A stretch of DNA of 64,000 nucleotides from Collybiopsis luxurians FD-317 M1 (taxonomy: Eukaryota; Basidiomycota; Agaricomycetes; Agaricales; Omphalotaceae). Location of the stretch: contig KN834749.1 of NCBI GenBank assembly GCA_000827265.1, forward strand, positions 1,105,500 to 1,169,499. The letters run 5' to 3'. This document shows positions 22,566-34,157 of this stretch, one piece after another. Numbering within the stretch: the first letter of the stretch is position 1; every line of letters starts with the position of its first letter. A model generated the notes under the pieces. The model ran no database searches, was not told where the DNA came from, and saw only the letters and a list, made by a program, of their open reading frames with translations. The position numbers and the translations under genes are program-made.

Positions 22566-24417
22566 TCAACGCGAATCTCGTACAAACACTCCACTTGCGG
22601 CCATTCCAGTCCCTCTGATTAGAGATGCCGTCAGTGAACAAAAGTAGGGAAAAAAAAAGAGAGAGAGAACCTACATGCACATCGAAGTAACCAAAACCTA
22701 GTATAGGTCCAAGATCAATTTATCGCTGATCCATGTCACTACCGTAATTTACTTACTTTTCCTTCTCTACGATTAAGTTCATTCAAACCACTGACTATCT
22801 GCCTTGCTCCAGTGCAGCGTAGATATCAAGCCGAAAATCATCAGGCAACATTCACTAGTTTCAGAACGGCAAGGACTCATCTAATGGGTGACCAAAAGCT
22901 ATCGCTCCGCCGTTCACATTGACCTTCTCTCTACAGAGTAAATTTCAGCAGATGATAGCAATATACGGAGGACGCCATACAATGGAAGCTGTAATGCCTT
23001 GACGCAATAGGCATATTGGCTTGCGAATGCTTCATTGATCTGCAGCCGGTAGTCAATCACCATCGATAAATCGGCACGTAGTGGCGGAAGCTCACCTCGT
23101 ACAAATCCACATCTTCCTTCGTGAGACTACAGGACTTAAGAGCGGCGGGAATTGCATGTACTGGACCTGCAAAAATTGAGTTTATTAACCAAAGCGAGAG
23201 GCATCGACCTTACCGACTCCCATAATTCTTGGCGGAACACCTTCAACAAAATTCGATTTTAAACACAGAAGCGAGTGAAACATTGACATACCCGCAATAG
23301 CGGTAGTTATATGCTTAGCAAGTACCTCAAGACCAAGTTCTTGTGCCGTCCTTCTTTTCATTAGAAGTATTGCCGCTGCGCCGTCAGATACTTGACTGTA
23401 TAGGAAAATTTAGCGCACAAGTCTGCGCTTTAGCTATAAAGATGTATTTCACCTAGCATTACCTCCAGTGGTCGTGCCCATCTTCCATTGTGGAAATGCC
23501 GGCCGAATCTTGGAGAGTGACTCCTTAGTGGTTCCATACCGTATACCATCGTCCCTAGTCACAACTGCGCAAGACCTCTCTCCAGTATGTGGATCCTGCT
23601 GGAATACTTCAAACGGCACAATCTCATTATCAAAAAATCCAGACTTCTGTGCATGCTCTGCACGTTGGAAAGAAAGTGCCGCAATCGTGTCCTGCTCTTC
23701 TCTAGAAATGTTGAATTCTTCAGCAACGTTCTCACTCGTCCATCCCATAGGTCTTGAGCAATCACAAGCATCTACATTGGAGGCCATGAGCTCGCTTGGT
23801 TCAGGTCCACCTTTATCAGGACTAGACACGTCAGAAGCACAACAGAGGAAGCTAAAAAACTGGTCCCATACTTATAAGACATGGATTCGACACCGACTGC
23901 TAAACCAATCTCGATCTGACCCGCTCGTATTGCGTTGGAAATGTGAGTTACAGCGTTCAGCCCAGACGAGCAGAATCGATTTGTCACTTGAACGGGAGTG
24001 CTAACAGGGAAGCCGGCTGCAAGCGCAGCTGATCTGGCTTCGTAGGCTGCAACTGGTGATAGAACGTTACCAACGCAGATGTCATTGACAAGAGATGGGT
24101 CAATCTTGGACTTTTCGATCACTCTCTACGCGTTTAGGCCGTCACAAAAGCGCTATGAAAAGGTAAACACGAGTCACCGCGGGCATACCTTGAACATTTC
24201 GAGCATTAATTCATCAGTTCTAGAGTACGATTAAGTATAAAAATTGTAATGCATTGGTCTCGATCTACCTAGCGTCCTTAAAACCACCTTTCTTCGCCTT
24301 ACAAAGAGGCGACCGAATGGCTAAAGTAATCACAATGTCGTCTGGGGATTGGTGGAGTAAACTGGAGGCACCACCAACTCCAGCAATGTGAGAAGCAATC
24401 TGCTTGATACGGTCCAT
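22566..24417 (-). CDS. POT1: Peroxisomal 3-ketoacyl-CoA thiolase
   Basis: Last enzyme of fatty acid beta-oxidation. The N terminus MDRIKQIASHIAG fits a PTS2 peroxisomal signal (R-I-x5-H-I), followed by QSPDDIVITLAIRSPLCKAKKGGF. The nucleophile cysteine is in VTNRFCSSGLNAVTHI. ACAT-type loops are present: SELMASNVDACDCSRPMGWTS, then WKMGTTTGGNA continuing across an intron to SQVSDGAAAILLMKRR. The second half has PRIMGVGPVHAIPAALK and NVNGGAIAFGHPL. The catalytic GHPLGCTGARQ is restored only by removing 22819-22880, an AT-AC intron. Two further introns lead to VLVTSMCIGTGMAASGVF with the general-base cysteine; the product ends VRDSR at 22566. If that intron were not spliced the enzyme would lose its active-site His-Cys half. 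An upstream in-frame ATG at 24453 would bury the PTS2 and is disfavoured. Confidence 0.9.
22819..22880 (-). other. Candidate AT-AC intron in the thiolase gene
   Basis: On the coding strand the exon ends CCATTAG, the 62-nt intron begins ATGAGTCC and ends GATATCTAC, and the next exon begins GCTGCACTGGAGC. Joining gives GHPL-G-CTGARQ, the conserved thiolase motif, in frame. No GT-AG pair nearby restores it. The donor looks like GTGAGT with its first G changed to A, and the acceptor like TAG with the last G changed to C. A CCTGATG branch-like site lies about 20-25 nt before the acceptor. This is the U2-type AT-AC pattern rather than the U12 ATATCCTT donor. Confidence 0.7.
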
Positions 24418-24684
24418 GATGAGGATGGGAAGAAAGACGGGATCTTCAAGCAAGTTAACCCGATTATATCATATAGGTATCTCATAGGTCCCCGGCTGGG
24501 GAACGACTATCACATGAGGGATCAATCTTCTTCCGGTTCCGATACCTCGCATCCTCGGACGGTAGTAGAAGATCTACCTGCTTCTACTTAAGTTTGCAGC
24601 GCTTCATCGGCAGTCAATAGATTTGATGCAAAAGTAAAACCGAGGTTTTGGGCGTCTACTAATACTGTAGCAACCAGCAAAAAA

Positions 24685-26182
24685 TTAAGTCGACTCGTCC
24701 AAGCCAAATATTTGCACTGTGTTCTTCCAGGCCTTCTCAGTTAAGTGTTCGAAGCTCACCTCTGGATGTAGTTGATGCATTACCCAGGCCACATTGCCAA
24801 TAGCACAAGGTTCGTTTCTGCCTTTGATCACCTTTCCGGAAACAAACTTCTCTGCTTGGACGGACGGGGGTTGATACAGAGATTTGAGAGAAGCTGGAAG
24901 AGTATCCAAAAGAGATTTAGAAGCGTGCCCTCCGGTCATTGTACACCACGGAGCATCTGTGCGAAAACATTGCAATTAACATCCATAAACATGGATTTTG
25001 GCAAAAGAAGGGATGCACGCACCTGTCTCCAGCATCAAAAGATCGAGGTTCATTGCTTTAGCAGCTGCAAGGTTATCCGCCGTTTTGAGAGAACAGCCAT
25101 TGACACTTGTGGCTTGCGGTAAGCGACATTGAACGGTTCATCGTATAGTTCGAAAGTATGCACCTAACGTGAAATCCCATACCTGTCTGCGACTTCATTC
25201 GTGTGAGAAAAAAAAGGAAGAACATGCATCCAGCTTACCACTTCAGCAAGCTCAGCAGGGGTACCCGTAAAACTATGCACCACACCACCCTTCCCTCCTA
25301 CGGCCTTTCCGCCGTCCACGCTGAATCCTTCTTCGCGGAGTATAGCCACAAAATCTGCATGGGCAGCGCGCGAGTGAAGGAAGAGCGGAAGATGATATTT
25401 TTTAGCTAGAGATAGCTGGGATCCTGTTACAAAAGTTGACTGAGAACGGATCACAACAATGAAGAGAGCATACTAAAATGTTTCTTCTGTACTTCGGGGT
25501 TGGCCTTATGGATTCGGTCGTAATCTGAAGGCAGAAGGTATGGGATGCCGGTGATAGCTTGACGAGTACACTATTTTACCTAGTCCGCATTCGCCAACAG
25601 CAACCGCCCTTCCTTTTCCCTTTAAATTCTGCTCCAAGAGCTGATCTAAGGCATTCAGGTACGCTTGAGGACCGCCTCTGTACTTGTCGAATTCGGTTGA
25701 TCGAGTGGGATGGCATCCGACAGTAGCGTAGAAGTCGATATGTGAATCTATACATGGTGAATGTAAGTAGATTGGTACGATAAAACCTAGGTAAAGATAC
25801 TCTCTGTTTTGTTGCGCCAATTGCAGGGCCTCTTGCGATTCATGGAGGCTCCCTCCGGTGATAATGACGCTCTTGACCCCGGCCTGACTTGCGCGTTGAA
25901 GCATCAAGTCAAAGTCATCTGTGCATGAGGTGGAGAAAAAAATGGGATTTTATCTTGGCGTAATGAGGTTTGTTTACCATCGTGCTTTTTCTTTCCATAG
26001 TACTCTCCCCGAAACTTCTGGTCGGTAAAATTAACTAGAAGACTAAAGGTCACTCTCGGAGAACCACACTGCCTGGAATAGCATTTATGTACCCCCAATA
26101 TCTGCGCTCGTCAATGAGCAATATAGAAGGAGGTGACGCTTGACATGCCTATGAATCTCAGTCCTGGCAGTAGTTCCGACAT
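24685..26182 (-). CDS. TATDN1: TatD-family deoxyribonuclease (TATDN1-like)
   Basis: Metal-dependent TIM-barrel DNase of the TatD family, linked in eukaryotes to DNA fragmentation. The spliced N terminus is read as [20 protein letters not shown], using a 34-nt first exon, a 9-nt micro-exon (26093-26101) and an exon starting at 26034. It continues [13 protein letters not shown], then [19 protein letters not shown]. Metal-ligand motifs are visible: [19 protein letters not shown] (Glu), [11 protein letters not shown] (His), GGVVHSFTG (His) and LMLETDAPWC (Asp). The C terminus has [18 protein letters not shown] and ends GLDEST. The family is certain. The first intron uses a GC donor (GCATGT) in this model; a GT-AG alternative would read RFIGILLVNFTD and lose the conserved Asp. 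Confidence 0.88.
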
Positions 26183-26345
26183 GTTACCAGTTAAAGTTGC
26201 GATAAGATCACGCCCTTCCCGAGAAGCGCCCAGGACCCCAGCGCCTATTTACTGGTACGCGGTTGACCTTAAAGTTATTAACACCAGTGGCCTTTGCCCG
26301 TGTCAGTCCTGCGAAGGAGCGAGTGATAAAGCAGCATTGACATTT
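26183..26345. promoter_or_regulatory. Divergent promoter TatD nuclease / ceramide glucosyltransferase
   Basis: A 163 bp spacer between two start codons. The plus-strand frame is open through it from an ATG at 26133, but the predicted extension is unlike the family's membrane-anchor N terminus. No clear TATA box. Confidence 0.4.
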
Positions 26346-27810
26346 ATGACTACATCTTCGGACTATCACATCCTCTATCTCATACTTTCGTCGCTGGGTC
26401 TAATCTGGTTTATTGTGTTATGGCTAATATGGCTCTTGGGCACTTGGACTGCGTGCGTTTTCTACTTAAAAGCGACGTTTATGTCTCTCTGACTCTTTTT
26501 TTTACAGTCGGAACCGTTACAGGCTGAGGCCAAGATCTCCCCTCGCAGCTGCGGATCCTTCAGCAGTGCCTGGAGTTTCTATTTTACGTCCGCTGAAAGG
26601 GCTGGACACGAATCTTTACGAAAATTTAGAATCTACGTTTACTCAAGAATATCCAAATTTTGAAATTTTACTTTGCGTTGCACACGAAGACGACCAGGCT
26701 CTCCCAGTGGTCAGGGATTTGGTGTCCAAGTACCCTCATGTTGCCGCAAAGATATTGATTGGTGAGCAGTGACCATGCTGGCAAGTATTCCCTGTCTTCA
26801 ATTTTCTTTCAGGCGAGGAAAATGTCGGAGTCAACCCAAAGGTAAATAATCTCATGAGCGGCTACCGTGCTGCCACCAACGACATACTTTGGGTCGTTGA
26901 TTCCAACGTGACGGTGAACCCCGGAACTCTTGCTCGCGCGGTAGATGCATTGCAAACACCTACTAAATCCGGCAAACGGGTAGCCCTAGTCCATCATGTT
27001 CCTTTCGCTTTTTCTACCGAGTCGAAGATTGGTTCAAGAATTGATGAGGCGTTCTTGAATACAAATCATGCCAAAATGTATTTGGCCATCAACACTGTAG
27101 CCATTGAATCCTGTGTCGTCGGCAAGTCCAATCTATACAGACGGTCAGATCTTGAACGCGTCAATGGTTCTTTGAAACCTATCACGTCGACAGAGCCAAA
27201 CGCAAAGCAGCCAGGGCTTTGCGGGCTCCCTGCCTTTGGGCGATTCCTGGCCGAGGACAATATGATTGCAAGTGCATTTTGGCATGAACTGGGGCTTCGC
27301 CATGATCTTTCGTGCGACGCGGCTCGTAACGTCGTCGGCAACATGTCGTTATACGACTATGTCCAAAGACGTATACGCTGGATCCGCGTCCGAAAGAACA
27401 TGGTTTTACCCGCGACTCTGGCCGAACCGCTCACTGAATCGATCGTCCTTGTCGCAATTGGCTGCTCGTGTCTCAAGTATCTTTTCGGTCTGCCCCGCTG
27501 GATATGCATTTTAGTCCATTTTTCCGTGCTTCTAGCTGTAGATTTGGATGTTTACGCTTCTTTAGCTGGACATCCGTTACCGCAAGCCATCAGATGGGAG
27601 TTTCTAGCGGGGTGGGTGGCTAGGGAGGTCCTTGCTCTGCCAATTTTCTTGTTGGCTATATTTGGAAATACGGTAGAGTGGAGGGGCAAAAAATATCAGG
27701 TTTTACATCACGGCGAAGTGCGCCAAGTTGGTCGTCAACGATCTTTTTTTGAACTTTTTTCCCGCCGAAAAGAATATCAAGCTCTGGCGACTGAGCCACT
27801 TTCCCCTTGA
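26346..27810 (+). CDS. UGCG: Ceramide glucosyltransferase (glucosylceramide synthase, GT21)
   Basis: Golgi/ER membrane enzyme transferring glucose from UDP-glucose to ceramide. An N-terminal anchor (ILYLILSSLGLIWFIVLWLIW) is followed, after an intron near 26453-26506, by the catalytic domain: D1 region VSILRPLKGLDTNLYENL, D2 in ILWVVDSNVTVNPG, D3 as FLAEDNMIASAFW, and the processive-type QRRIRWIRVRK motif, all in family order. C-terminal membrane segments (ICILVHFSVLLAVDLDVYA, VLALPIFLLAIFG) precede TVEWRGKKYQV. Another intron sits at about 26762-26812. The start at 26346 (MTTSSDYHILY) directly precedes the anchor helix. The gene appears complete. Confidence 0.93.
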
Positions 27811-28063
27811 AACGATCTTCGCCACTGATGGACGATTTACATAGAAGGTAGATTACTTTGTCACATTTGTATTACACGGTTCCTAATGTACACGTACTCG
27901 AGTCCCAGAAGACTGATAGCGAAAGAGAGACTAGAAATACAAACAGTATACTGTAAATACGAGTAATAAGCAGGTAATATAAGGTAATTCGTGGGTCAAG
28001 ATGTAAAGACAGATAGGCAGACAAGATAGTCTCGATATCAAAGCAGTGAAAAGAGCGAGGGAA
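27811..28063. other. Convergent 3' intergenic region
   Basis: 253 bp between the ceramide glucosyltransferase and homeodomain stops. It is AT-rich with no gene or structured element recognised. Confidence 0.5.
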
Positions 28064-28949
28064 TTACTCAACCCAGTGCAGACGCCTGGTTGATGTAAAG
28101 TTGTATACCATGACCACGTTCTCGAAAAATTCGTCCGACCATTCGTCGCATAGCTCAATGCACATTGGTCTGACACGAATCTTTTCGCCGAGATCGTTGT
28201 ACCAATCAATCGTTTCTCCCGATTTATTCTTCTGGCGCTCATTTGAGAACCAGTGTTTGACCTGGGCAAAAGATCTAATAATTAATCAGTGAACATGGGC
28301 ATATGTGTGAGGGAGCGATGCGAAAAGTACCTTCCGATGAGAACAGCCAAGATGGCTATCCAAGGATCTCGTGGATACTTGGTAATCTCGTCGAAGACCA
28401 TACGGCTGGATAGTTTGGAACAAATGATCAGAAATAGCGCCGAGGGGGTGAGAGATAGAGAATAACATACAGTACCCGCAATTGCTGTTCGTTGACAGGC
28501 GAGTTTTCGACGGTTTTAATACGGAGAGCGCGAGCAAGAATCTGTTTTCTGCGGGGTTCTGCAGCAGCGCGAGCAGATTTTTGTGCTTCAGTGAGTTTTG
28601 GCGACCGATGGCAAGCCTTCCTGTCCTTCCAAGAAGAAGTTGGGGAAGTAGGATTACGAGGGTCGCTGCGCTCGACAAGGGTGGGAGTTGGAGACATGGA
28701 AGAGCGTGAAGGAGGACTGGCTGTAGACTCTGAATCTGATGGAGATAAAGAGGGGTATCTGTCCTCGGTAGTGCGCTTAGAAGAGCGAAGTAGGGGTGAA
28801 GATTGGGGAGTACTGGACATGGAAGGTTGGGTATTCAAAGGAGAGTCGAGTGGGCTCGAGTCGGCAGCAACTCGAGCCAAAAGTTGGAGTGGATTTTCGC
28901 AGTCGCTGGGACTGGAAGAGGAAGGAAAAGAGAGTGAGATTGAGGACAT
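28064..28949 (-). CDS. Atypical homeodomain protein
   Basis: Putative DNA-binding protein. The N-terminal half is Ser/Pro-rich with SP sites (SSSPSDCENPLQ, PSLSPSDSES). After a basic linker (KSARAAAEPRRKQILARALR), three exons build a homeodomain: QLRVLRMVFDEITKYPRDPW, IAILAVLIGRSFAQVKHWF, SNERQKNK. The recognition helix keeps the WFxN core (WFSN) and following basics. The acceptor at about 28397 (ATCCAG) and donor GTATGT near 28468 restore the frame. The C-terminal tail (WYNDLGEKIRVRPMCIEL, ending RRLHWVE) is short and not recognised. There is no paired HD1/HD2 gene or mitochondrial intermediate peptidase gene nearby, so this is probably not the mating-type A locus. Confidence 0.8.
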
Positions 28950-29170
28950 TAGTAGTATTGAGGAGATTATTCGTAAGAGAAGTATAGGTTAAGTTGGTGG
29001 ACGTGAGCGACTAGCGCTTGGACGTAAAGGAGAGAGAGGAGGGAGAGAGGATGGGAGATGGGGAGAGAGGAAGGATATAAGTATATAAAGTACAAAAATG
29101 GTAATCGGCTTTCTCCGGTATTGTTTTTTTTTGGAATAATACAAGCATCTCCTTCTCTTGAACAAAGCCC
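28950..29170. promoter_or_regulatory. Divergent promoter with polypurine tract, homeodomain gene / SEC3
   Basis: The plus strand from about 29026 to 29075 is almost pure purine (GAGAGAGGAGGGAGAGAGG type), followed by ATATAAGTATATAAAG, a TATA-like element about 80-100 bp before the SEC3 ATG. Such GA tracts often mark nucleosome-depleted fungal promoters; that reading is inference. Confidence 0.5.
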
Positions 29171-32100
29171 ATGAACGACCAGAAACAGCGTATCATTGTC
29201 TCTGTCTTTTCAAAAATCGACGAGACTTACGTATCTCATGTCAAAATTTGGGAAGATGCTGGTCCAGAAGGCGGAGGCAGGAAACCCAGATACATTCTAC
29301 TTTCTCGTATGTTCTCTTCCCTCTTCCTCCCCCGTATCTTTCCAAATCTTCTATTGCAGAAGCTAACAATGGCTCCGGTTTCATCCACAAATCCAAGCTC
29401 AATACCAACGGCACTTTCTCAGTCGGCAAAACTTGGAGACTCGCTGATTTGAGAGCAATATCTGTCATCGGCGTATGTACCTCCCAATTCTCCTTCCTTA
29501 TCATTCTATCTCAACTGCACTTCAGCCCCTTGCTTTCAACATCACCCTCTCAAGAACATATCGATGGCAAACAGAAAACCAGTCCGACCAGGATACGTTT
29601 ATCAAAGCCGTCATACAGCTGTTTCACACCGTGACTGGTGGTTCCGCTCCTTTGCGTCTAGACGGTATAAGTGATGGCGCCAGCTGTACGTATCCTCTTA
29701 TGACCTTTGTTGTGATCTGCGTGGCCGACTCGATTCGTAGCCGGAAGACAGCGAATCCAGGCTGATTATCTCGGTAGTACATCGCGAGCACCATCTCCAT
29801 CAGTCTCTCCTGCAAAGCCCCCTCCTTCAAAGCAACAGTCTCAGAACGAACGCCGCATTGACTCTCAACAACGTATACCTTCGCCTGCTCCCCCTCCTCG
29901 AAATGGAATTCCTTCACGCCCATCATCCCCTGCCATGTCAACGCGTAGTTATGGCACTTCATCTGCTCGACCCACCCGGACTCGACCTCCGTCACCGACT
30001 TTATCCACATCTGGACGCCCTAGACGCCCTTCAAATGCAGAGTCGACTCGTGCACCCAATGGTTTATCCTCCCGCACTCCAGCCAATGATTCTACTCGCT
30101 CGTTGAATGGTACTTCAAGACCATCCAACGACTATAATTCTGTCCCACCCATATCCAGAACTGCTACGCAGGATACTATAGGTTCCTCGAAAAGTCAGCG
30201 GTCCCTCGACGAGCCTCCCTCTGCCCCCTCATCACGATCAAGGCCGCCGTCGCCTCCATCTTCGATACGCTCTCGGAAGCAGCCGGCACGAGCCGCTACT
30301 GCTTTGACAGATACAACTCGGCGTGATCAGAATGCTCGCATATCCTTCTTTGATCCTGCCAACCAAGCACTAATAGATCGTCTTATCGCGGGGGGCGAAA
30401 TAGATGGAGAGGAGGAAAATAGTCAAGCAACGTTGTCAAATTTTGAGGAAATGCTGGAGGGTTATGAGATGGCGAGTGAAGATATTATCGGACGCAAAAC
30501 TGCTCGTGGTGCCGCGGATTTGATGGAAGCGCGTCTGTTGGATGAACTTATGGCTCTGGAAAAGGCAAACATTCACTCCTTCCTGGAGTCTGATGACCGT
30601 ATAGCTCTTGTCCTCCAGTACATGGACGGGGCCATTGCTGAATTAGACAACATGGGGACCCTTGTATCCTCTTACAAAATTCATCTGAATGTGAGAACTT
30701 TTCGTTTCGTTCAGATTGGTACTGAATTTGCGAATAGGCCGTTGGTGACGATATCTCCTATATCCAATCACAAAATCGTGGGCTTCAAGTTCAGACTCAG
30801 AATCAGCGTGCTCTCCTCGCTGAACTGGAGAATCTCTTGGTATGTAAGGCTCATCTCACCTCTGGAGAATCGCTCATTGTGTGCAACAGCAAACAGTGCA
30901 AGTTGATACGGAGACTTTACTCGTGTTAACACAAGGGTCACTGGAGAAGCCAGAAAAGATAGCTGAATTGGAAGAGGCTGCTTCGCATCTATACAAGGCT
31001 CTCCTTGCAGGACGAGATACAGGTAAATTTTACTGCCCCCAATTTCAAAGTGATTTCCGATGCAAAAATTGTCCCGCAGATATGGCTGCCACTATGGAGC
31101 GCTTACAAGAGTACAAGACTCATAATGGACAGTTCTGCAAACGTATATTTGATTATCTGACCATCATGTTTACTGCGCAATCGAAGATGTTACTGGGTGA
31201 TTCTGATGGAGTAAAGAAGGACCGTAACGGGAGGCCTACAATAATTCCTCATGCCGAGTTTGAAGAGTACGCCGGACGCTATTCGGGACTGATGCTGTAT
31301 CTCAAGGAGATGGATGAAGGTATTTACGGGAAGTTGTGCGCTGTAGGTGATTTCATCTCGAATTTACGTCTACACTGCTTACTTGTTTCAAAAGGCCTAT
31401 TTCTCAGCCGCAAGTTCCTTACATGGCGCCCAGATCAAGGCCATACTTTCATCTTACCTGACATATGTCAAGAAAGGTTTAGAAGATTCTTCCGAACAAA
31501 GTACGTATTTGTCTCTTGCTTTCGAAGGGTCCGCTGACATGTTCCGCTAGGCTTTTCTACAGCTCCGACTCCTACAAACGCAAAACCGTCCGGAATGAAA
31601 AGAGCGGGAACAATCATCCGTTCGCCTCTGGACGGTCGAAGTAAAGACAAGGACAAGAATTCCAGTGGCGATCTTGCCGCTTCCGAGGCATGCAATTCTT
31701 CCAGTTGCTCTCTAAGCTGTACTCACTTCTGCGTGCAGGTTCTCGCACTTGTATTGGAACAGATCGCGCCGCTGATATACCATGAAGACGAGTTTCTCAC
31801 CGACTTTCTTCAGATCAATGATGCTGCATTGACCTATGCGGATTATATGAATCTGGACAACTATTTCCGAAGGCAAGCAACCCGAAGCAATGGACTGAGT
31901 GCCGCTACAATGAAATTGCTTCGAGGAGCTATGGATCTCATCTTTGGATTTTTGCCGGCCGAACTCAAGTCATGGTTGGATACCGCACTAGCTAAGGATA
32001 ACATGTAAGTTCCTTGTACGTTATCAAAATGCGTTCCTCGCTGATTGATGTTCGCTAGGCAACTCGTGGGACTGATAGTGACTCTGGAACGGTTCCTTGC

Positions 32101-33150
32101 TGATGCAGATGAGCGAAGCGATAATGTACTTGTCAGTGTAATCGGGAAACAGCATACTCGCCTGAAAGCCCAATTCGATCGACATATAGTAAGTTTGGCA
32201 TGTTGGATACAAGGTATCGTGTCTGACAATTGTGGTTTGTAGAACGAACAGGTCCAAAATGTAGAGCAGACCAAGATTACAGCCAAGAAGCGGAAAGGTG
32301 TTGCACCATTCGTCAAGCGCTTCCCTGTATATATCGCTCGTATAGAGTCGCAGCTGATTAGTGCTGATGGTCTCGAGATACGTATGAATGTTGACGCCGC
32401 TTACGAGAAGGTTGTCAACACTATGTTCGAGTCTTTGAAGCAGATGGCGAAAATGGAAGGCGAGGGGGAGGATAAAGGACAGCTGAACTATCATGTTATC
32501 CTCATTGGTGAAAATTCTTTTGAACTCAAACTCTGTTTCGCCCACTGATCTTTCCATATCGCACAGAGAACATGCACCATTTTGTCGCAGAAACTTCGCA
32601 AATGGAGATTGGCTCTGTGGTCAGCTTTGTGCGGAAGGCTGAAGTCATCTACGACGAAAACTTGAACGCATACGTTAAGATCATTCTCCGCCGACCGTTT
32701 GCAAAGATAATCGTAAATGTTTAGTTTCATGTCCAACTTGATTGTTATTTGACGGCTTGATAGGATTTCTTCGAGGGCGTGGAACGACTTCTCAAGACCA
32801 CAGCTCCCAGTGAAGTTGCTACTAATAGCAGCTACAATAGATCAGCACTGAAGAAGGTAGTGAAAGAGTACAACGCCAAAGATATCCGGAAAATCGTGGA
32901 CACCCTTTTCAAGCGCGTTGAGAAGCATTTTACAGAGGCTTCCGACTTGCAAACGCCTGGCACTGAACAAGGTGGTGGAATCGCTCCCGGGACAGTCATG
33001 GTGGGAGTATGGAAAGCTTGTGAAGAGGAATTGTTGAGAATCACAGAGCTTTTTTCCAAGAGGATAACACAGTGCTATCCTGACGCTGGAGTATCGTTAG
33101 AGTATGGCGCTGCCGATGTAGAAACAGCGTTCAGACGGCACAGAGCATGA
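29171..33150 (+). CDS. SEC3: Exocyst complex subunit Sec3 (EXOC1)
   Basis: Spatial landmark subunit of the exocyst, which tethers secretory vesicles to growth sites. The N-terminal PH-like lipid/Rho-binding domain is assembled over exons: MNDQKQRIIVSVFSK, then SGFIHKSKLNTNGTFSVGKT, WRLADLRAISVIGPLAFNIT, LSRTYRWQTENQSDQDTFIK. A long Pro/Ser-rich linker follows (about 29780-30330). The Sec3 C-terminal helical rods begin at SNFEEMLEGYEMASEDIIGR, then ALVLQYMDGAIAELDNMGTL, AATMERLQEYKTHNGQFCKR, ALTYADYMNLDNYFRRQATR and LLRGAMDLIFGFLPAELKSW. The last exons read IDFFEGVERLLKTTAPSEVA and end TAFRRHRA. There are many introns of 50-60 nt. The start at 29171 opens the PH-like domain directly. Confidence 0.93.
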
Positions 33151-33310
33151 AAAGATACCCCCCAGAGCCACTTTTTGCTATAATTTATACATTTAGTTTC
33201 GGACACATTGTTTGTACTGTATACAGAGTACTTATTGGAGACCCTTTTTTTAAGTTAACGATAAATGAAGGTGTCACGCATCTAAACAAGGTCCATTTCG
33301 AGCGTCTCTA

Positions 33311-34157
33311 TTACATGTGTACAGGCTCGGGGAAAGGAGGAGGAGGAGCTTCGGTCTGCGGAGTTGCAGAGGTGGTAGTGGAAACGGACGAGCTCGAGGC
33401 CATTGGGGTCAAGGACGGGGGAGTGGGAGCAGAGCTGTTGGGAGGGCCGGCCGGTTTCAAAGAGTTTAAAAGGGAAGGACCGTAAGTCTTGAACAATCCC
33501 AAAGCGGTGTCAAGTGAGATACCGGGAGCTGCGCCCTGACCGTTTGGGGAATTACTCTGGTTAGCAGGAGGTTGACCGGTGGGTGGCTGCTTGTTCAAAA
33601 CACTCCAGAGAAGTTCCCAAAGCGCGTAGAGGCGGATCTGAATAAATGAGAGAACGTTTGCCTGAATGGAGACGATTCCAGCGTCAATTTCTTTCTCGTT
33701 TTTGGCAAAGAAGGGTTGGACGTAAGAATCATAAATGAAGGTAGAACCCTGTACGAATGATCATGAGCAGCGGGCAAGATTCACCTATGAATCATGTATA
33801 CCTGGATTTGGGGAAGAGATAGGAAAAGTAACCAGACGGTTTTGATCTCCCAATACATAGGTAGCCTGTAGCGGGATATTGGCACACGAGTAGAATTTCA
33901 AGTTAATAGAGGTGTCACCAGGAGAATAGCCAACCGGCAAAGTATTCGAGCCCGACGAAACCTCCGATGACTACCCAGTATTTACACCATCTTTCCACGT
34001 CAGTTTCAGCGATTGGACGTTGGGAAAGAGTTTTAAAGGTGGCATAACAGGGAAGACAAAACGCGAACCAAGAGCTGATTGAGATTATTGAGAGATTTTG
34101 AGTGTGATTGAGACGAGTAGATACTAACCAGACTGCAGAAAAAAAGACACCAAGCAT
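33311..34157 (-). CDS. TB2/DP1/HVA22 (REEP/Yop1-like) ER membrane protein
   Basis: Reticulon-like hairpin protein shaping ER tubules. The first exon MLGVFFSAV joins SWFAFCLPCYATFKTLSQRP (GTTAGT...ATCAG), continuing IAETDVERWCKYWVVIGGFV and GLEYFAGWLFSW, the TB2/DP1/HVA22 core with paired hydrophobic hairpins. Next come WEIKTVWLLFLSLP, STFIYDSYVQPFFAKNEKEI and RLYALWELLWSVLNKQPPTG. The C-terminal tail is Pro/Ser/Thr-rich and ends PFPEPVHM. Length and topology fit REEP3/4-type proteins. The next gene upstream is the divergent Zn2Cys6 factor. Confidence 0.88.

Noticed and set aside
22429..22647. 72-codon plus-strand open frame near the thiolase 3' end
   Set aside because: It is antisense to the last thiolase exons, which carry the conserved SMCIGTG motif.
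26133..26345. In-frame N-terminal extension of ceramide glucosyltransferase
   Set aside because: The extension has no family similarity and would place 71 polar residues before the membrane anchor. It also overlaps the TatD first exon antisense.
28064..28949. Possible mating-type A locus
   Set aside because: Only one homeodomain gene, no divergent HD partner and no mitochondrial intermediate peptidase gene nearby.
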